Source of the DNA: Phycisphaerales bacterium
Lineage (GTDB): Bacteria > Planctomycetota > Phycisphaerae > Phycisphaerales > UBA1924
Reading direction: 5' to 3'
Length of the DNA stretch: 48,655 bases
Assembly (NCBI GenBank): GCA_028285065.1
Contig: JANQQG010000126.1
Location: 1 to 48,655, forward strand
Of this stretch, positions 41,875-48,655 are shown in pieces (the stretch's first letter is position 1; the number at the start of each line of letters is the position of its first letter). The notes beneath the pieces are model-generated. The model was not told where the DNA came from. It made no database searches and saw nothing but the letters and a program-made list of their open reading frames with translations. The translations under genes were made by a program, and so were the position numbers.

Positions 41875-42255
41875 TCAGGACGCGTACGACTCGTCGTACG
41901 ACGCGGCGTCCATCAGGCCTTCCAACCCGGACAGGTCCGTCGCCTTGATCTTCACCAGCCACCCGGCGCCGTAGCAATCCTCGTTCAGCAGGGCGGGGTT
42001 CTCGGCGGCGGCCTCGTTGACCTCGACGACCTCGCCCCCGACGACGCTGTAGACATCGGAGGTGGTCTTGACGCTCTCGACCTCGCCGACGGCCCCGCCG
42101 GCCTCGATCTCGGAGCCCGCCTCCTGCATCTCGACGTAGGTGACGTCGGTGAGCTGGTCGATCGCGAACTTGGTCAGCCCGATCGTGACGATTTCGCCCT
42201 CGGCCTTGTGCCACTCGTGGCTGTCGCTGTACCGGCGGTCGTCGGGTGAGGCCAT
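41875..42255 (-). CDS. gcvH: Glycine cleavage system H protein
   Basis: 126 residues. A lipoyl carrier protein that shuttles the aminomethyl group between the P, T and L proteins. The lipoyl-lysine is Lys63 in GEVESVKTTSDVYS, and the fold pattern SDSHEWHK, IGLTKFAIDQLTDVTYVEM and GWLVKIK is complete. ATG 42255 follows GGGAG at 7 nt, preferred over an upstream GTG-type extension. TAGCAT (42298-42303, minus) may be the -10. No gcvP, gcvT or lipoylation gene is adjacent, so the gene is isolated from its pathway partners. Confidence 0.93.
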   Translation of the reverse strand: MASPDDRRYSDSHEWHKAEGEIVTIGLTKFAIDQLTDVTYVEMQEAGSEIEAGGAVGEVESVKTTSDVYSVVGGEVVEVNEAAAENPALLNEDCYGAGWLVKIKATDLSGLEGLMDAASYDESYAS

Positions 42256-42373
42256 GTTCGAGCTCCCAGGAAGGTCCTGCTGCGGGTCCAAGTGCCGATG
42301 CTAGGGTGGCGCGGGCGTCCGGTGCAAACCGCCCGCTGGCGGGTCGCCCGGCGAGGCGATAGAGTGCCGCTCG

Positions 42374-43195
42374 ATGCTCCTGACCCTCTCGGCGAACACC
42401 TTCCGGTCCAAGCTCCTCGGCTCCGGGCGCAAGAAGCCCTCGATGGAGCTGGACGAACTTCCTCGCTACGCGCGAGAGCGCCTGGGCCTGTTCGGGCTGA
42501 ACCTGGACACCGAGATGCTCGCAGGTGCGGACTTCGCGCGTCTCGACCGCCTGCGCGACGCCGCCGACAAGGCGAGTTGCCCCTGCCTCGTCCTGATCGA
42601 GTCGACCCCGCTGGCGCTCGGCGCCGGTGAGGAGGACGTCGGCAAGGCGGCGGCAGACCGAATGGTCCGCGTCGTCCGGGCGGCCAACCGCCTCGGGTGC
42701 AACTCCGCGGCCATGCGGATCGACGCGAAGGACGACGAGGACACGTTCGACTTCGCCGCGGAGCGCATCCGGCGCATCCTCGACGAAGCCGAGAGCCTCG
42801 AGGTCAACCTCCTGCTGATGTCGAACAAGGGGCTGACGGAGGAGCCGGATCGGTTGACGGAACTGATCAAGAAGATCGGCGGTTTCCGGATCGGCACGCT
42901 CCCGGACTTCGAGGTCGCGTCCAAGGCCGACGACCCAATCCTGTTCCTCCGGCGCCTGACGCCGTATGCCTCGGCGCTGACCGCCTCGAGCCTCAAGTTC
43001 GCCGACGCCGACAACGAGCGCGGGTTCGAGCACGGCGCGTATGACCTCGCGGCTTACGCCGAGGCGGTCAACTCCGTCGGCTACCAGGGCACGCTGGCGA
43101 TCGAGTACCGCGGGCCCGGCGACCTCGACGAGGGTGTCGCCCGGACCAAGGCGATCCTCGAGGGCGCTCTCGGGTTGGAGGCGGTGGAGCAATGA
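42374..43195 (+). CDS. Sugar phosphate isomerase/epimerase-like TIM-barrel protein
   Basis: 273 residues of the xylose isomerase-like TIM barrel (AP endonuclease 2 family): LTLSANTFRS, GLFGLNLDTEM, LVLIESTPL, VNLLLMSNKGLTEEPDRL, IGTLPDF, KFADADNERGFEHGAYD and GTLAIEYRGPGDLDEGV correspond to successive strands with a Glu/His metal-site pattern. The substrate is unknown. The ATG at 42374 has no Shine-Dalgarno; TAGAGT lies 8 nt upstream, so a leaderless mRNA is possible. It overlaps cmk by 4 nt (ATGA), giving a three-gene operon with cmk and plsC. Confidence 0.8.
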   Translation: MLLTLSANTFRSKLLGSGRKKPSMELDELPRYARERLGLFGLNLDTEMLAGADFARLDRLRDAADKASCPCLVLIESTPLALGAGEEDVGKAAADRMVRVVRAANRLGCNSAAMRIDAKDDEDTFDFAAERIRRILDEAESLEVNLLLMSNKGLTEEPDRLTELIKKIGGFRIGTLPDFEVASKADDPILFLRRLTPYASALTASSLKFADADNERGFEHGAYDLAAYAEAVNSVGYQGTLAIEYRGPGDLDEGVARTKAILEGALGLEAVEQ

Positions 43196-43980
43196 TGGTC
43201 GAACCGGCCGTGGAGATCGCCATGGGACCCGATCGGATGATCGTGACCATCGACGGGCCGGCCGGAACCGGCAAGTCCACGGTTGGACGCGAGTTGGCGG
43301 CTCGCCTGGGACTCGCTCTGCTGGACACCGGCGCGATGTACCGTGCGGCTGCCGCGATCGTGCTCGACCAGGGGATCGATCCCGCGGACGAGGAGCGTGT
43401 GGTCGAGGCGGTCGCGAAGGAAGACCTGCACTTCGACTTCTCGAAGGACCCACCCTCGATGCTGTGCTCGGGCACGCCCGTGGACGATCGGATCCGCGAG
43501 CAGGACGTGACGCGCCTGGTCTCTCGCGTCAGCGCAATCGCGGCGCTCCGCACGCACATGGTCCGCAAGCAGCGGATCGTCGCGCACCAGCACCCGCGCC
43601 TGGTCGCGGAGGGACGGGACCAGGGGAGCGTGGTCTTCCCCGACGCGGACGTGAAGTTCTACCTCGAGGCCACGCCCGGGGAGCGGGCGCGCCGGCGCGC
43701 CGAGCAGATGCGCTGCGCCGGTCAGGACGTCGACGAGCGCGCGCTGCGCGTCGAGATCGAGCAGCGCGACAACTACGACTCGACGCGGGCCGTCGGACCC
43801 CTGCGTTGCCCCGAGGGCGCGACGAGGCTCGACACGTCGGAGCTCAGCTTCGATGAGGTGGTCGATGAGCTCGAGCGGATCGTGCGCCAGCGCATCGCCG
43901 AGCAGACGCCCACGCGGGGCGACGGCGGATCGCGCCCCGGGCGCGGCGCCGAAGGCGCGGCCGGGGCGGGCGAAGGCTGA
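43192..43980 (+). CDS. cmk: Cytidylate kinase
   Basis: 262 residues. Phosphorylates CMP and dCMP. P-loop DGPAGTGKST (21-30, Lys28), LLDTGAMYRAAA, the CMP-binding segment LVAEGRDQGSVVFPDADVKF, and RRRAEQM followed by IEQRDNYDSTRAVGPL. The C-terminus has an extra Gly/Arg-rich tail (TRGDGGSRPGRGAEGAAGAG) not needed for catalysis. ATGATG at 43192 offers two starts; GGAG fits the second better, and the first overlaps the upstream stop. Its stop overlaps the plsC start by one base (TGATG). Confidence 0.92.
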   Translation: MMVEPAVEIAMGPDRMIVTIDGPAGTGKSTVGRELAARLGLALLDTGAMYRAAAAIVLDQGIDPADEERVVEAVAKEDLHFDFSKDPPSMLCSGTPVDDRIREQDVTRLVSRVSAIAALRTHMVRKQRIVAHQHPRLVAEGRDQGSVVFPDADVKFYLEATPGERARRRAEQMRCAGQDVDERALRVEIEQRDNYDSTRAVGPLRCPEGATRLDTSELSFDEVVDELERIVRQRIAEQTPTRGDGGSRPGRGAEGAAGAGEG

Positions 43981-44750
43981 TGGGGCCGATCTCGCGCTGG
44001 GCGCACACGCGCGATCCGGGCCAAGCCGTCGGGCGCATCCTCTTCTTCCGAACGATCTGGCACGCCGCCAACATCGCGCTGACGCTGCTGTACCGCCAAC
44101 GTGCGCTGCACCGCGACCGCGTCCCCAAAGAGGGGCCGCTGCTCGTCGTCGCGAACCACCAGTCGTTCCTGGATCCCCCGATCATCGGGACGGCCATCCC
44201 GTCGCGCAACATCGTCCCGCTCGCGCGTTCGGGCCTGTTCAAGAACCCACTCTTCGGCGCGCTCATCAAGGGCCTCAACTCGATCTCGATCCGGCAGGGT
44301 GAGACCGATGCCGGTGCGATGCGTGCGGCGCTCGGAGAACTGAAGAATGGGCGCATGGTCCTGATCTTCCCCGAGGGCTCGCGCACCGAGGACGGGGACA
44401 TGCAGCCGCTCCAGCGCGGGGCGTGGGTCCTGATGACCAGGTCACGCGCAACCGTCTTGCCCGTAGCGCTCGACGGCGCCTTCGACACCTGGCCACGCAA
44501 GCGAAAGCTGCCGAGGCTCTTCGGCTGCCGTGTCGCTGCTTCGATCGGTCACCCGATCCCGCCGGACGAGCTCCGCGCGATGGGGCCGGACGAGGGGCTC
44601 GCGGAGATCAGCCGTCGCCTGAAGGCGCTGCAGATGGAAGCGCGGGGTCTTCTGCGGGCGTCGTCGTCGGGTCGGTTCCCGGCGCGGGGTCCGGCTGATG
44701 ACCCGAGCCCAACGCAAGGCGACCCGCGGCCACCAACAGCAGGATCGTGA
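43980..44750 (+). CDS. plsC: 1-acyl-sn-glycerol-3-phosphate acyltransferase
   Basis: 256 residues. Adds the second acyl chain to lysophosphatidate in phospholipid synthesis. The catalytic His60-x4-Asp65 is in NHQSFLD, and FPEGSRTEDGD carries the substrate-binding Glu132. The acyltransferase domain ends near residue 220; the last 40 residues (RASSSGRFPARGPADDPSPT) are low-complexity. The start overlaps the cmk stop. The 3' end overlaps the convergent TauE/SafE gene by 143 nt, with the overlap falling in the disordered tails of both proteins. A shorter true 3' end cannot be excluded only by a sequence error. Confidence 0.9.
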   Translation: MGPISRWAHTRDPGQAVGRILFFRTIWHAANIALTLLYRQRALHRDRVPKEGPLLVVANHQSFLDPPIIGTAIPSRNIVPLARSGLFKNPLFGALIKGLNSISIRQGETDAGAMRAALGELKNGRMVLIFPEGSRTEDGDMQPLQRGAWVLMTRSRATVLPVALDGAFDTWPRKRKLPRLFGCRVAASIGHPIPPDELRAMGPDEGLAEISRRLKALQMEARGLLRASSSGRFPARGPADDPSPTQGDPRPPTAGS

Positions 44751-45504
44751 TCGCGACGCGCACGGCTCGGATAGGGAGCGCGTGCGTCAGCATCGCGCCC
44801 ACGCGAGCGCCCAGGATCGCGCCGGGGAGCATCATCAGCGCGAGCAGGAGCGCGTCGTCGATCGACTGATCGTGCTGGGGAAGCGTTCCGAGCTTCAGTG
44901 CGGCACCGATGATTGCCGTCACGCTGATCACCGCCGAACTCGTCGCGATGGCCTCGCGCAGCTTGACGCGTGCGACGAGTTGGAGCATCGGGACAAGGAT
45001 GACACCGCCGCCAAGCCCGAGCAGTCCGGCGACGAGTCCCGTGGAGACCGCGCACGAGCTGAGTCGCATCCGAGATGGGCGCCGATCGGTCGCCGGATCG
45101 TGGCCGTGATCGTGCGCATCGCGCAGGCGCCAGAGGTTCCATGCGCAGTACAGCCCCAGGAACCCTGCAAGCGCGTAGCGGAGGCTCGTGCCCTCGAAGA
45201 CGTTCGACACGAGCACGCCAACCACGATCGCCGCGCAGGTCATCGCCAGCAGCGGGCCGAGCAGGTCGGCGCGCACGGCCCCGGCCTTGCGGTGACGCAA
45301 CGCTGCAGGGATCGCGACGCCGACGTTGACCGTCATCGCGGCCGCCATGTACATGTGGTGTGTGCTCGCCGATGCCTCGCCGAGGATCAGGTGCAAGCCG
45401 GGCAGGATGATCATTGAGCCGCCGACGCCGGCCAGCCCGCCGAAGACGCCCGCGAGCAGCCCGAGCGCCACGGCCAGGAGGATGAGCGTCAGGGTTGGAT
45501 CCAC
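44608..45504 (-). CDS. TauE/SafE family anion exporter-like membrane protein
   Basis: 298 residues with about eight transmembrane helices in two repeats: LLAGVFGGLAGVGGSMIILP and STGLVAGLLGLGGGVILVP are the paired family signatures. Members move sulfite, sulfoacetate or related anions, but specificity is not readable. A His-rich loop (RDAHDHGHDP) lies between the halves. The tail after about residue 250 (PDPAPGTDPTTTPAEDP) is disordered and is what overlaps plsC. The GTG start at 45504 lacks a Shine-Dalgarno; TACCAT is 6 nt upstream. Divergent from the DUF58 gene, 50 nt apart. Confidence 0.88.
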   Translation of the reverse strand: MDPTLTLILLAVALGLLAGVFGGLAGVGGSMIILPGLHLILGEASASTHHMYMAAAMTVNVGVAIPAALRHRKAGAVRADLLGPLLAMTCAAIVVGVLVSNVFEGTSLRYALAGFLGLYCAWNLWRLRDAHDHGHDPATDRRPSRMRLSSCAVSTGLVAGLLGLGGGVILVPMLQLVARVKLREAIATSSAVISVTAIIGAALKLGTLPQHDQSIDDALLLALMMLPGAILGARVGAMLTHALPIRAVRVAITILLLVAAGRLALGSGHQPDPAPGTDPTTTPAEDPALPSAAPSGDG

Positions 45505-45510
45505 GAGGCG

Positions 45511-45548
45511 ATGGTACGGACCTGGACGGACGTGTGGGCGGGTACAGT
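45511..45548. promoter_or_regulatory. Divergent -10 pair between TauE/SafE and DUF58 genes
   Basis: Minus strand TACCAT (45516-45511), 6 nt to the GTG at 45504. Plus strand TACAGT (45543-45548), 6 nt to the ATG at 45555. Neither gene has a Shine-Dalgarno. Confidence 0.45.
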
Positions 45549-45554
45549 TGTGCC

Positions 45555-46559
45555 ATGATCGTCCCGTCCACAGGACCCTGGCCCGAGTCCATCACGGAGC
45601 TCGCACCGCCGGCGCTGCTCGCGAAGCTCGAGCGTCTGGACATCGCGTCGCGCCGCGTCTTCGCGGGCAAGCTCCAGGGCGAGCGGCGCTCCAAGCGTCG
45701 CGGCCAATCGGTCGAGTTCGAGGACTTCCGCAACTACGTCCCAGGCGACGACCTGCGACGGATCGACTGGAACGTCCTGGCGCGACTCGATCGCGTCTTC
45801 ATCAAGATCTTCCTCGAGGAGCAGGACCTCGCGTTCCACCTCGTTCTCGACGCGTCGGCATCGATGGGCGCGGGGCGCGGCGAGGCGCTCAAGGGCCTCT
45901 TCGCGGCACGCATGGCGATGGCGCTCGGCTACATCGCGCTATCGAAGAACGACCGGGTGCTCGCCAGCGCGTTCACTTCTGACGGGAGCCTGCGCCAGCT
46001 CGAACCAGTCCGCGGCAGGCGTGGGGCCGAACCCCTGGCGTCCTTCCTGCTCGAGCACGCGCGCCCCGAGCCCAGGCGCGCCGGTGCGCACGCCGGTGGG
46101 TTCACGGGCGCGATGCGATCGCTCGCGCTTGCCCAACGCGGTCGCGGCGTCATGGTCATCCTCTCCGACTTCCTCGTCCCGGAGGGCTACGAGGAAGGCC
46201 TCAAGCTCATCTCCGGAGGCGGGGGATACGAGACGTGGTGCGTGCAGGTCCTTGCGCCGGGCGAGTTGGATCCCGCTGGCGAACTCGAGAAAGGAAGCAG
46301 CGGAGGGAGTGCTGGAGGCGACGGCGCTCGGGCGTTGGTCGGGGACATGCGCCTGACAGACGTCGAGACGGGGCGCAGCGCCGAGGTGACGCTGACCAAC
46401 GAGACGATCGCCAACTACCGCAAGGCGCTCGAGCGGTACATCGCGGAGTTGCAGGGCTTCTGCCGCGCGCGCGGGATCTCACACCTGCTGGCGCGCTCGG
46501 ACGAGACGGTCGAACGCATGGCAACCAGCGAGCTGCGCCGCCGCGGGCTCGTGCGCTAG
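45555..46559 (+). CDS. DUF58-domain protein
   Basis: 334 residues. The N-terminus carries the DUF58 signature: GERRSKRRGQSVEFEDFRNY, then YVPGDDLRRIDWNVLAR, followed by a von Willebrand A-like fold (HLVLDASASMG resembles a MIDAS DxSxS loop). A Gly/Ser/Lys low-complexity insert occurs at about 236-252. DUF58 proteins usually sit with MoxR AAA ATPases and VWA proteins in stress or maturation clusters; none are adjacent here. ATG 45555 is favoured by the TACAGT box 6 nt upstream and by the family start. Convergent with the ArsR-SRPBCC gene. Confidence 0.88.
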   Translation: MIVPSTGPWPESITELAPPALLAKLERLDIASRRVFAGKLQGERRSKRRGQSVEFEDFRNYVPGDDLRRIDWNVLARLDRVFIKIFLEEQDLAFHLVLDASASMGAGRGEALKGLFAARMAMALGYIALSKNDRVLASAFTSDGSLRQLEPVRGRRGAEPLASFLLEHARPEPRRAGAHAGGFTGAMRSLALAQRGRGVMVILSDFLVPEGYEEGLKLISGGGGYETWCVQVLAPGELDPAGELEKGSSGGSAGGDGARALVGDMRLTDVETGRSAEVTLTNETIANYRKALERYIAELQGFCRARGISHLLARSDETVERMATSELRRRGLVR

Positions 46560-46582
46560 TCCTCTCCTTCTCATTGCGACGC

Positions 46583-47404
46583 CTACTCGTTGCGCGAGCC
46601 GGTCTCGATGAACGCCTTGAGTCCGTCGGTGAACATCTGACGCCAGCCGTCGCCCATCGACGACTCCATGGCCTCGCCCACTGCGCCCCACGCACCGTCG
46701 AGGATCCTCAGGGCCGTCCCGTCCTTGCGCGGCTCGAGCGTGAGCTCGAGCATGGTCGAGGCGGGGCCGCCGAAAGACGGCGCGATGGCGCCGCTGAGCC
46801 GGAGCATCTTGCCGGGATCGATCGCGACGACCTGGTACCAGGCGTGTCGCGAGCCGGTGGTCTCATCGCCCCACTGCTCGTAGGCGAAGCCGCCGAGGTG
46901 GGGCTCGATGACGAAGGACGTCGCCTTGTCCCCGCCGGCGTAGAAGGCGCGGAGCCACCAGCCGGTTGCCTCTCCGACGAGCGCCTCCCAGACCTTCGCG
47001 GGCGGGGCGTCGATCTCGATCTCTAGCTCGACGCGCGCCACGTTGAAGGGTGTGCTCGTGACCTTCTCCGATCCGGTTGCCGCCTGGCCCATCTCGACCG
47101 CCTCCTTCAGCCCGAGCAAGCCCCGGGCCCAGTGATTCTCGTACCTGCTGACCCATCGCTCGTAGACCCGACGCAATGGGACGGCGTTAAGTGTGTTGAT
47201 CCGCTTGCGCCCATCGCGACGCACCAGCACCAGCCCGGCCTCGACGAGCACGTCCAGGTGCTTCATCACCCCGAAGCGCGACAGGCGGGGGAACCGCTCA
47301 ACGAGTTCACCCGTCGTGCGCGGCCCGGCGCGGAGCGCGTCGAGGATGCCACGACGCGTTCCGTCCGACAGGGCGCGCCACACGATGTCCAGATCGGCGT
47401 CCAT
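46583..47404 (-). CDS. ArsR-type HTH fused to an SRPBCC (AHSA1-like) domain
   Basis: 273 residues. Residues about 3-95 form an ArsR-family winged helix (IVWRALSDGTRRGILDALR, TTGELVERFPRLSRFGVMKH, LDVLVEAGLVLVRRDG) with no Cys pair for metal sensing. Residues about 118-270 form an SRPBCC/AHSA1 ligand-binding fold (VELEIEIDAPPAKVWEALVG, GWRQMFTDGLKAFIETG). So repressor and a possible hydrophobic-ligand sensor share one chain. ATG 47404 is chosen because it starts just before the HTH. It lies 20 nt after the stop of another SRPBCC gene, so the two form an operon driven from 47915-47942. Likely an autoregulator of that operon. Confidence 0.85.
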   Translation of the reverse strand: MDADLDIVWRALSDGTRRGILDALRAGPRTTGELVERFPRLSRFGVMKHLDVLVEAGLVLVRRDGRKRINTLNAVPLRRVYERWVSRYENHWARGLLGLKEAVEMGQAATGSEKVTSTPFNVARVELEIEIDAPPAKVWEALVGEATGWWLRAFYAGGDKATSFVIEPHLGGFAYEQWGDETTGSRHAWYQVVAIDPGKMLRLSGAIAPSFGGPASTMLELTLEPRKDGTALRILDGAWGAVGEAMESSMGDGWRQMFTDGLKAFIETGSRNE

Positions 47405-47424
47405 GCGATCCCCGTGCGCGACGA

Positions 47425-47874
47425 CTACGCGCGACCCTCGGCGTACGCCTTGAAGCGTCCGGCGAGGATCTCCGTCCACACGGCCCGCGCCTCATCGAGC
47501 GACTCGCCCATCGGCGTCTCATTGGCGAGGTGCGTAAAGCGCAACACCGACCCTCCACCATCGTCCTCGACCACACGGAATGTCAGGTGGTGCAGCATCG
47601 GACGCGACTCGAACATCGGGCCGATGAGTTCCAAGAGCGTCGGCGGCTTGAATACCTGCACGTGCCCCCAGAGGTGCCCGCCCGCCTCGCCGAGGTCGCG
47701 CCAGAGACGCCCGCCCGGGAAGCGCTCGAGTTTCAGGCCCATCGGTTGGTCGTTCTCGCCGAGCAGCCAGTCGCCGATCCCTCCGGCGATGGCCTCGAAG
47801 ACGCGCTCGCGCGATGCCTCGATCGGGACTTCCAGTTCGATCCGCAGGTCGCCGCCCGCTGTCAGTTCGCTCAT
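47425..47874 (-). CDS. SRPBCC (START/AHSA1-like) domain protein
   Basis: 149 residues, one SRPBCC domain: LRIELEVPIEASRERVFEAI, GGRLWRDLGEAGGHLWGHVQ, LTFRVVEDDGGGSVLRFTHL and a C-terminal helix ESLDEARAVWTEILAGRFKA. The fold forms a hydrophobic pocket; the ligand is unknown. ATG 47874 has GGAGG 7 nt upstream, a strong site, so the long in-frame extension upstream is not coding. First gene of the operon with the ArsR-SRPBCC fusion. Confidence 0.87.
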   Translation of the reverse strand: MSELTAGGDLRIELEVPIEASRERVFEAIAGGIGDWLLGENDQPMGLKLERFPGGRLWRDLGEAGGHLWGHVQVFKPPTLLELIGPMFESRPMLHHLTFRVVEDDGGGSVLRFTHLANETPMGESLDEARAVWTEILAGRFKAYAEGRA

Positions 47875-47903
47875 GATCCAGCCTCCTGCCCCTCGCCCGC
47901 TCT

Positions 47904-47925
47904 TATGTGACTGGATTGTCACATA
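47904..47925. promoter_or_regulatory. Perfect palindromic operator of the SRPBCC/ArsR operon
   Basis: TATGTGAC-TGGATT-GTCACATA, 8-bp arms and a 6-nt spacer with no mismatch. It covers the -10 of the promoter below. Probable binding site of the co-transcribed ArsR-type regulator. Confidence 0.6.
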
Positions 47926-47942
47926 TTTGTCGGCGATGTCAA
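47915..47942 (-). promoter_or_regulatory. Promoter of the SRPBCC/ArsR operon
   Basis: On the minus strand a consensus -35 TTGACA (47942-47937), 16-bp spacer and GACAAT (47920-47915, 4 of 6). It is the best -35 seen in the window. Confidence 0.6.
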
Positions 47943-47968
47943 GGGGCTCGCGCAGAAAGCCGCCCAGG

Positions 47969-47974
47969 TAGGCT
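47969..47974 (+). promoter_or_regulatory. -10 box suggesting a leaderless YciI-like mRNA
   Basis: TAGGCT, 6 nt before the ATG at 47981; no Shine-Dalgarno. Confidence 0.4.
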
Positions 47975-47980
47975 CTGGCG

Positions 47981-48298
47981 ATGCCAGATCCTGCCCACAC
48001 GCAGTGGCTCTGCCTCCTCAGCCCAGCCCGGCCCACGTTTCCCGGGGACGCGACGCCGGACGAGGTGGCCCATGTGCAGGCCCACTTCGAGCGCCTGGTG
48101 GCCCTGCACGCCGAGGGTGTGGTGATCCTGGCGGGCAGGACCCAGGACGAGCCGCCGATCGGGCTGGTGATCTTCGAGGCGCCCGACGAGGAGGCGGCCC
48201 GTGAGCTGGTTGGGCGCGACCCGGTCGTCGCCAATGGGGTGATGACCTACGAGCTGCGTCCGTACACCGTCGCCATCCCGACGACGGGGCTCCTGTAG
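47981..48298 (+). CDS. YciI-like protein
   Basis: 105 residues. The ferredoxin-like YciI fold is indicated by [12 protein letters not shown] at the start, [20 protein letters not shown] (the conserved His-containing helix), [20 protein letters not shown] and [20 protein letters not shown] with the typical C-terminal strand. YciI proteins may be small dimeric enzymes or regulators with a His-Asp pair; none here is assigned. Divergent from the SRPBCC operon, and 37 nt before uvrB. Confidence 0.85.
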   Translation: MPDPAHTQWLCLLSPARPTFPGDATPDEVAHVQAHFERLVALHAEGVVILAGRTQDEPPIGLVIFEAPDEEAARELVGRDPVVANGVMTYELRPYTVAIPTTGLL

Positions 48299-48324
48299 GC
48301 CGGCGTCCCGACCGGGCACGCCTC

Positions 48325-48330
48325 TACGAT
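48325..48330 (+). promoter_or_regulatory. -10 box suggesting a leaderless uvrB mRNA
   Basis: TACGAT, 5 nt before the uvrB ATG; no Shine-Dalgarno in the 37-nt gap. Confidence 0.4.
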
Positions 48331-48335
48331 CACCA

Positions 48336-48655
48336 ATGGCCAACGAGGCGAACCGCCCCTTCGAGGTTGTCAGCGACTTCTCGCCGACCGGCGATCAGCC
48401 CGAGGCGATCGACGCGCTGGCCGAGCGAATCAACCGGGGCGAGCGCTTCAGCACGCTGCTGGGGGCGACCGGTACGGGCAAGACGTTCACGATGGCGCAC
48501 ACCATCGCGCGCGTGAACAAGCCGACGCTCATCATCAGCCACAACAAGACCCTGGCGGCCCAGCTCTACGAGGAGCTGCGCGAGTTCCTGCCGGACAACT
48601 CGGTCAACTACTTCGTCAGCTACTACGACTACTACCAGCCCGAGGCGTACATCCC
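48336..48655 (+). CDS. uvrB: Excinuclease ABC subunit B, 5' part (partial)
   Basis: The first 106 codons; the gene runs off the window end. UvrB is the damage-verifying helicase-like subunit of nucleotide excision repair. [14 protein letters not shown], Walker A GATGTGKT (43-50), [20 protein letters not shown] and [16 protein letters not shown] are near-invariant UvrB segments. No Shine-Dalgarno is seen. Confidence 0.96.
   Translation, partial: MANEANRPFEVVSDFSPTGDQPEAIDALAERINRGERFSTLLGATGTGKTFTMAHTIARVNKPTLIISHNKTLAAQLYEELREFLPDNSVNYFVSYYDYYQPEAYI

Noticed and set aside
47904-47925. CRP/FNR-type site
   Set aside because: The half-sites TGTGA and TCACA are 8 nt apart rather than 6, and the palindrome extends beyond them. 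An ArsR-type regulator encoded in the same operon explains it better.
1-48655. tRNA, rRNA, CRISPR arrays, insertion sequences, prophage or att sites
   Set aside because: Looked for and not found. No T-arm signatures in plausible tRNA context, no spaced direct repeats, no transposase or integrase motifs, and no obvious composition break.

Overview
The window is 48.7 kb of dense, high-GC bacterial chromosome with about 40 protein genes. There are no rRNA or tRNA genes, no CRISPR arrays and no insertion sequences. Several features together point to Planctomycetota, most likely class Phycisphaerae: a secretin with a long helical N-terminus, a PEP-CTERM-like tail of the PAPGS...GRRRR type, an SMC with an enlarged head, a FlgI-like lipoprotein, a TPR-YggX fusion, a cobalamin-dependent NrdJ as the reductase present, and frequent GTG/TTG starts. 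This assignment is inference from protein character, not from a marker gene.

Layout. 1-5.1 kb (+): the 3' end of an unidentified gene, an orphan secretin, then a STAS antagonist and an RsbW-like ATPase (partner switch). 5.2-8.3 kb (+): an iscS-iscU-iscA iron-sulfur operon behind a promoter with a Fur/PerR-like palindrome, then a tandem-ACT protein. 8.4-12.3 kb (-): thioredoxin reductase, an unknown exported protein and a primary-type sigma factor with a textbook terminator. 12.6-13.3 kb (+): a UVR-motif protein. 13.3-22.8 kb (-): a Kef-type antiporter overlapping mnmG, a polyprenyl-phosphate sugar transferase, a DnaJ-domain protein, an exported CpcT/CpeT-FKBP fusion, malate dehydrogenase, an unknown protein and a RibD-like reductase. 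22.8-24.0 kb: a flavin reductase (+) and a PEP-CTERM-like protein (-). 24.0-28.8 kb (-): dcd then nrdJ (dNTP supply), with structured RNA both before and after nrdJ. 29.4-35.5 kb (+): the FlgI-HEAT lipoprotein and smc. 35.6-42.3 kb: a small membrane protein, pyrD, TPR-YggX, a DUF3592 protein, then gcvH and a LolD/FtsX-type ABC exporter. 42.4-48.7 kb: a sugar isomerase-like protein, cmk and plsC (+), TauE/SafE (-), DUF58 (+), an SRPBCC/ArsR-SRPBCC pair behind a palindromic operator (-), YciI (+) and the 5' end of uvrB (+).

Most genes are housekeeping: Fe-S assembly, redox, nucleotide supply, chromosome segregation, DNA repair and envelope lipid/polysaccharide. The unusual material lies in three protein fusions and in the non-coding DNA. 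The best candidates for something undescribed are: (1) the nrdJ leader (28141-28253), whose three perfect inverted repeats cannot all form at once; (2) a multibranched structured-RNA candidate at 24266-24415, downstream of nrdJ and closed by a perfect 10-bp long-range helix; (3) a recurring TAC-type -10 box placed 5-7 nt before start codons that lack a Shine-Dalgarno, suggesting widespread leaderless mRNAs; (4) the exported CpcT/CpeT-FKBP fusion and the FlgI-HEAT lipoprotein, both outside their textbook contexts.
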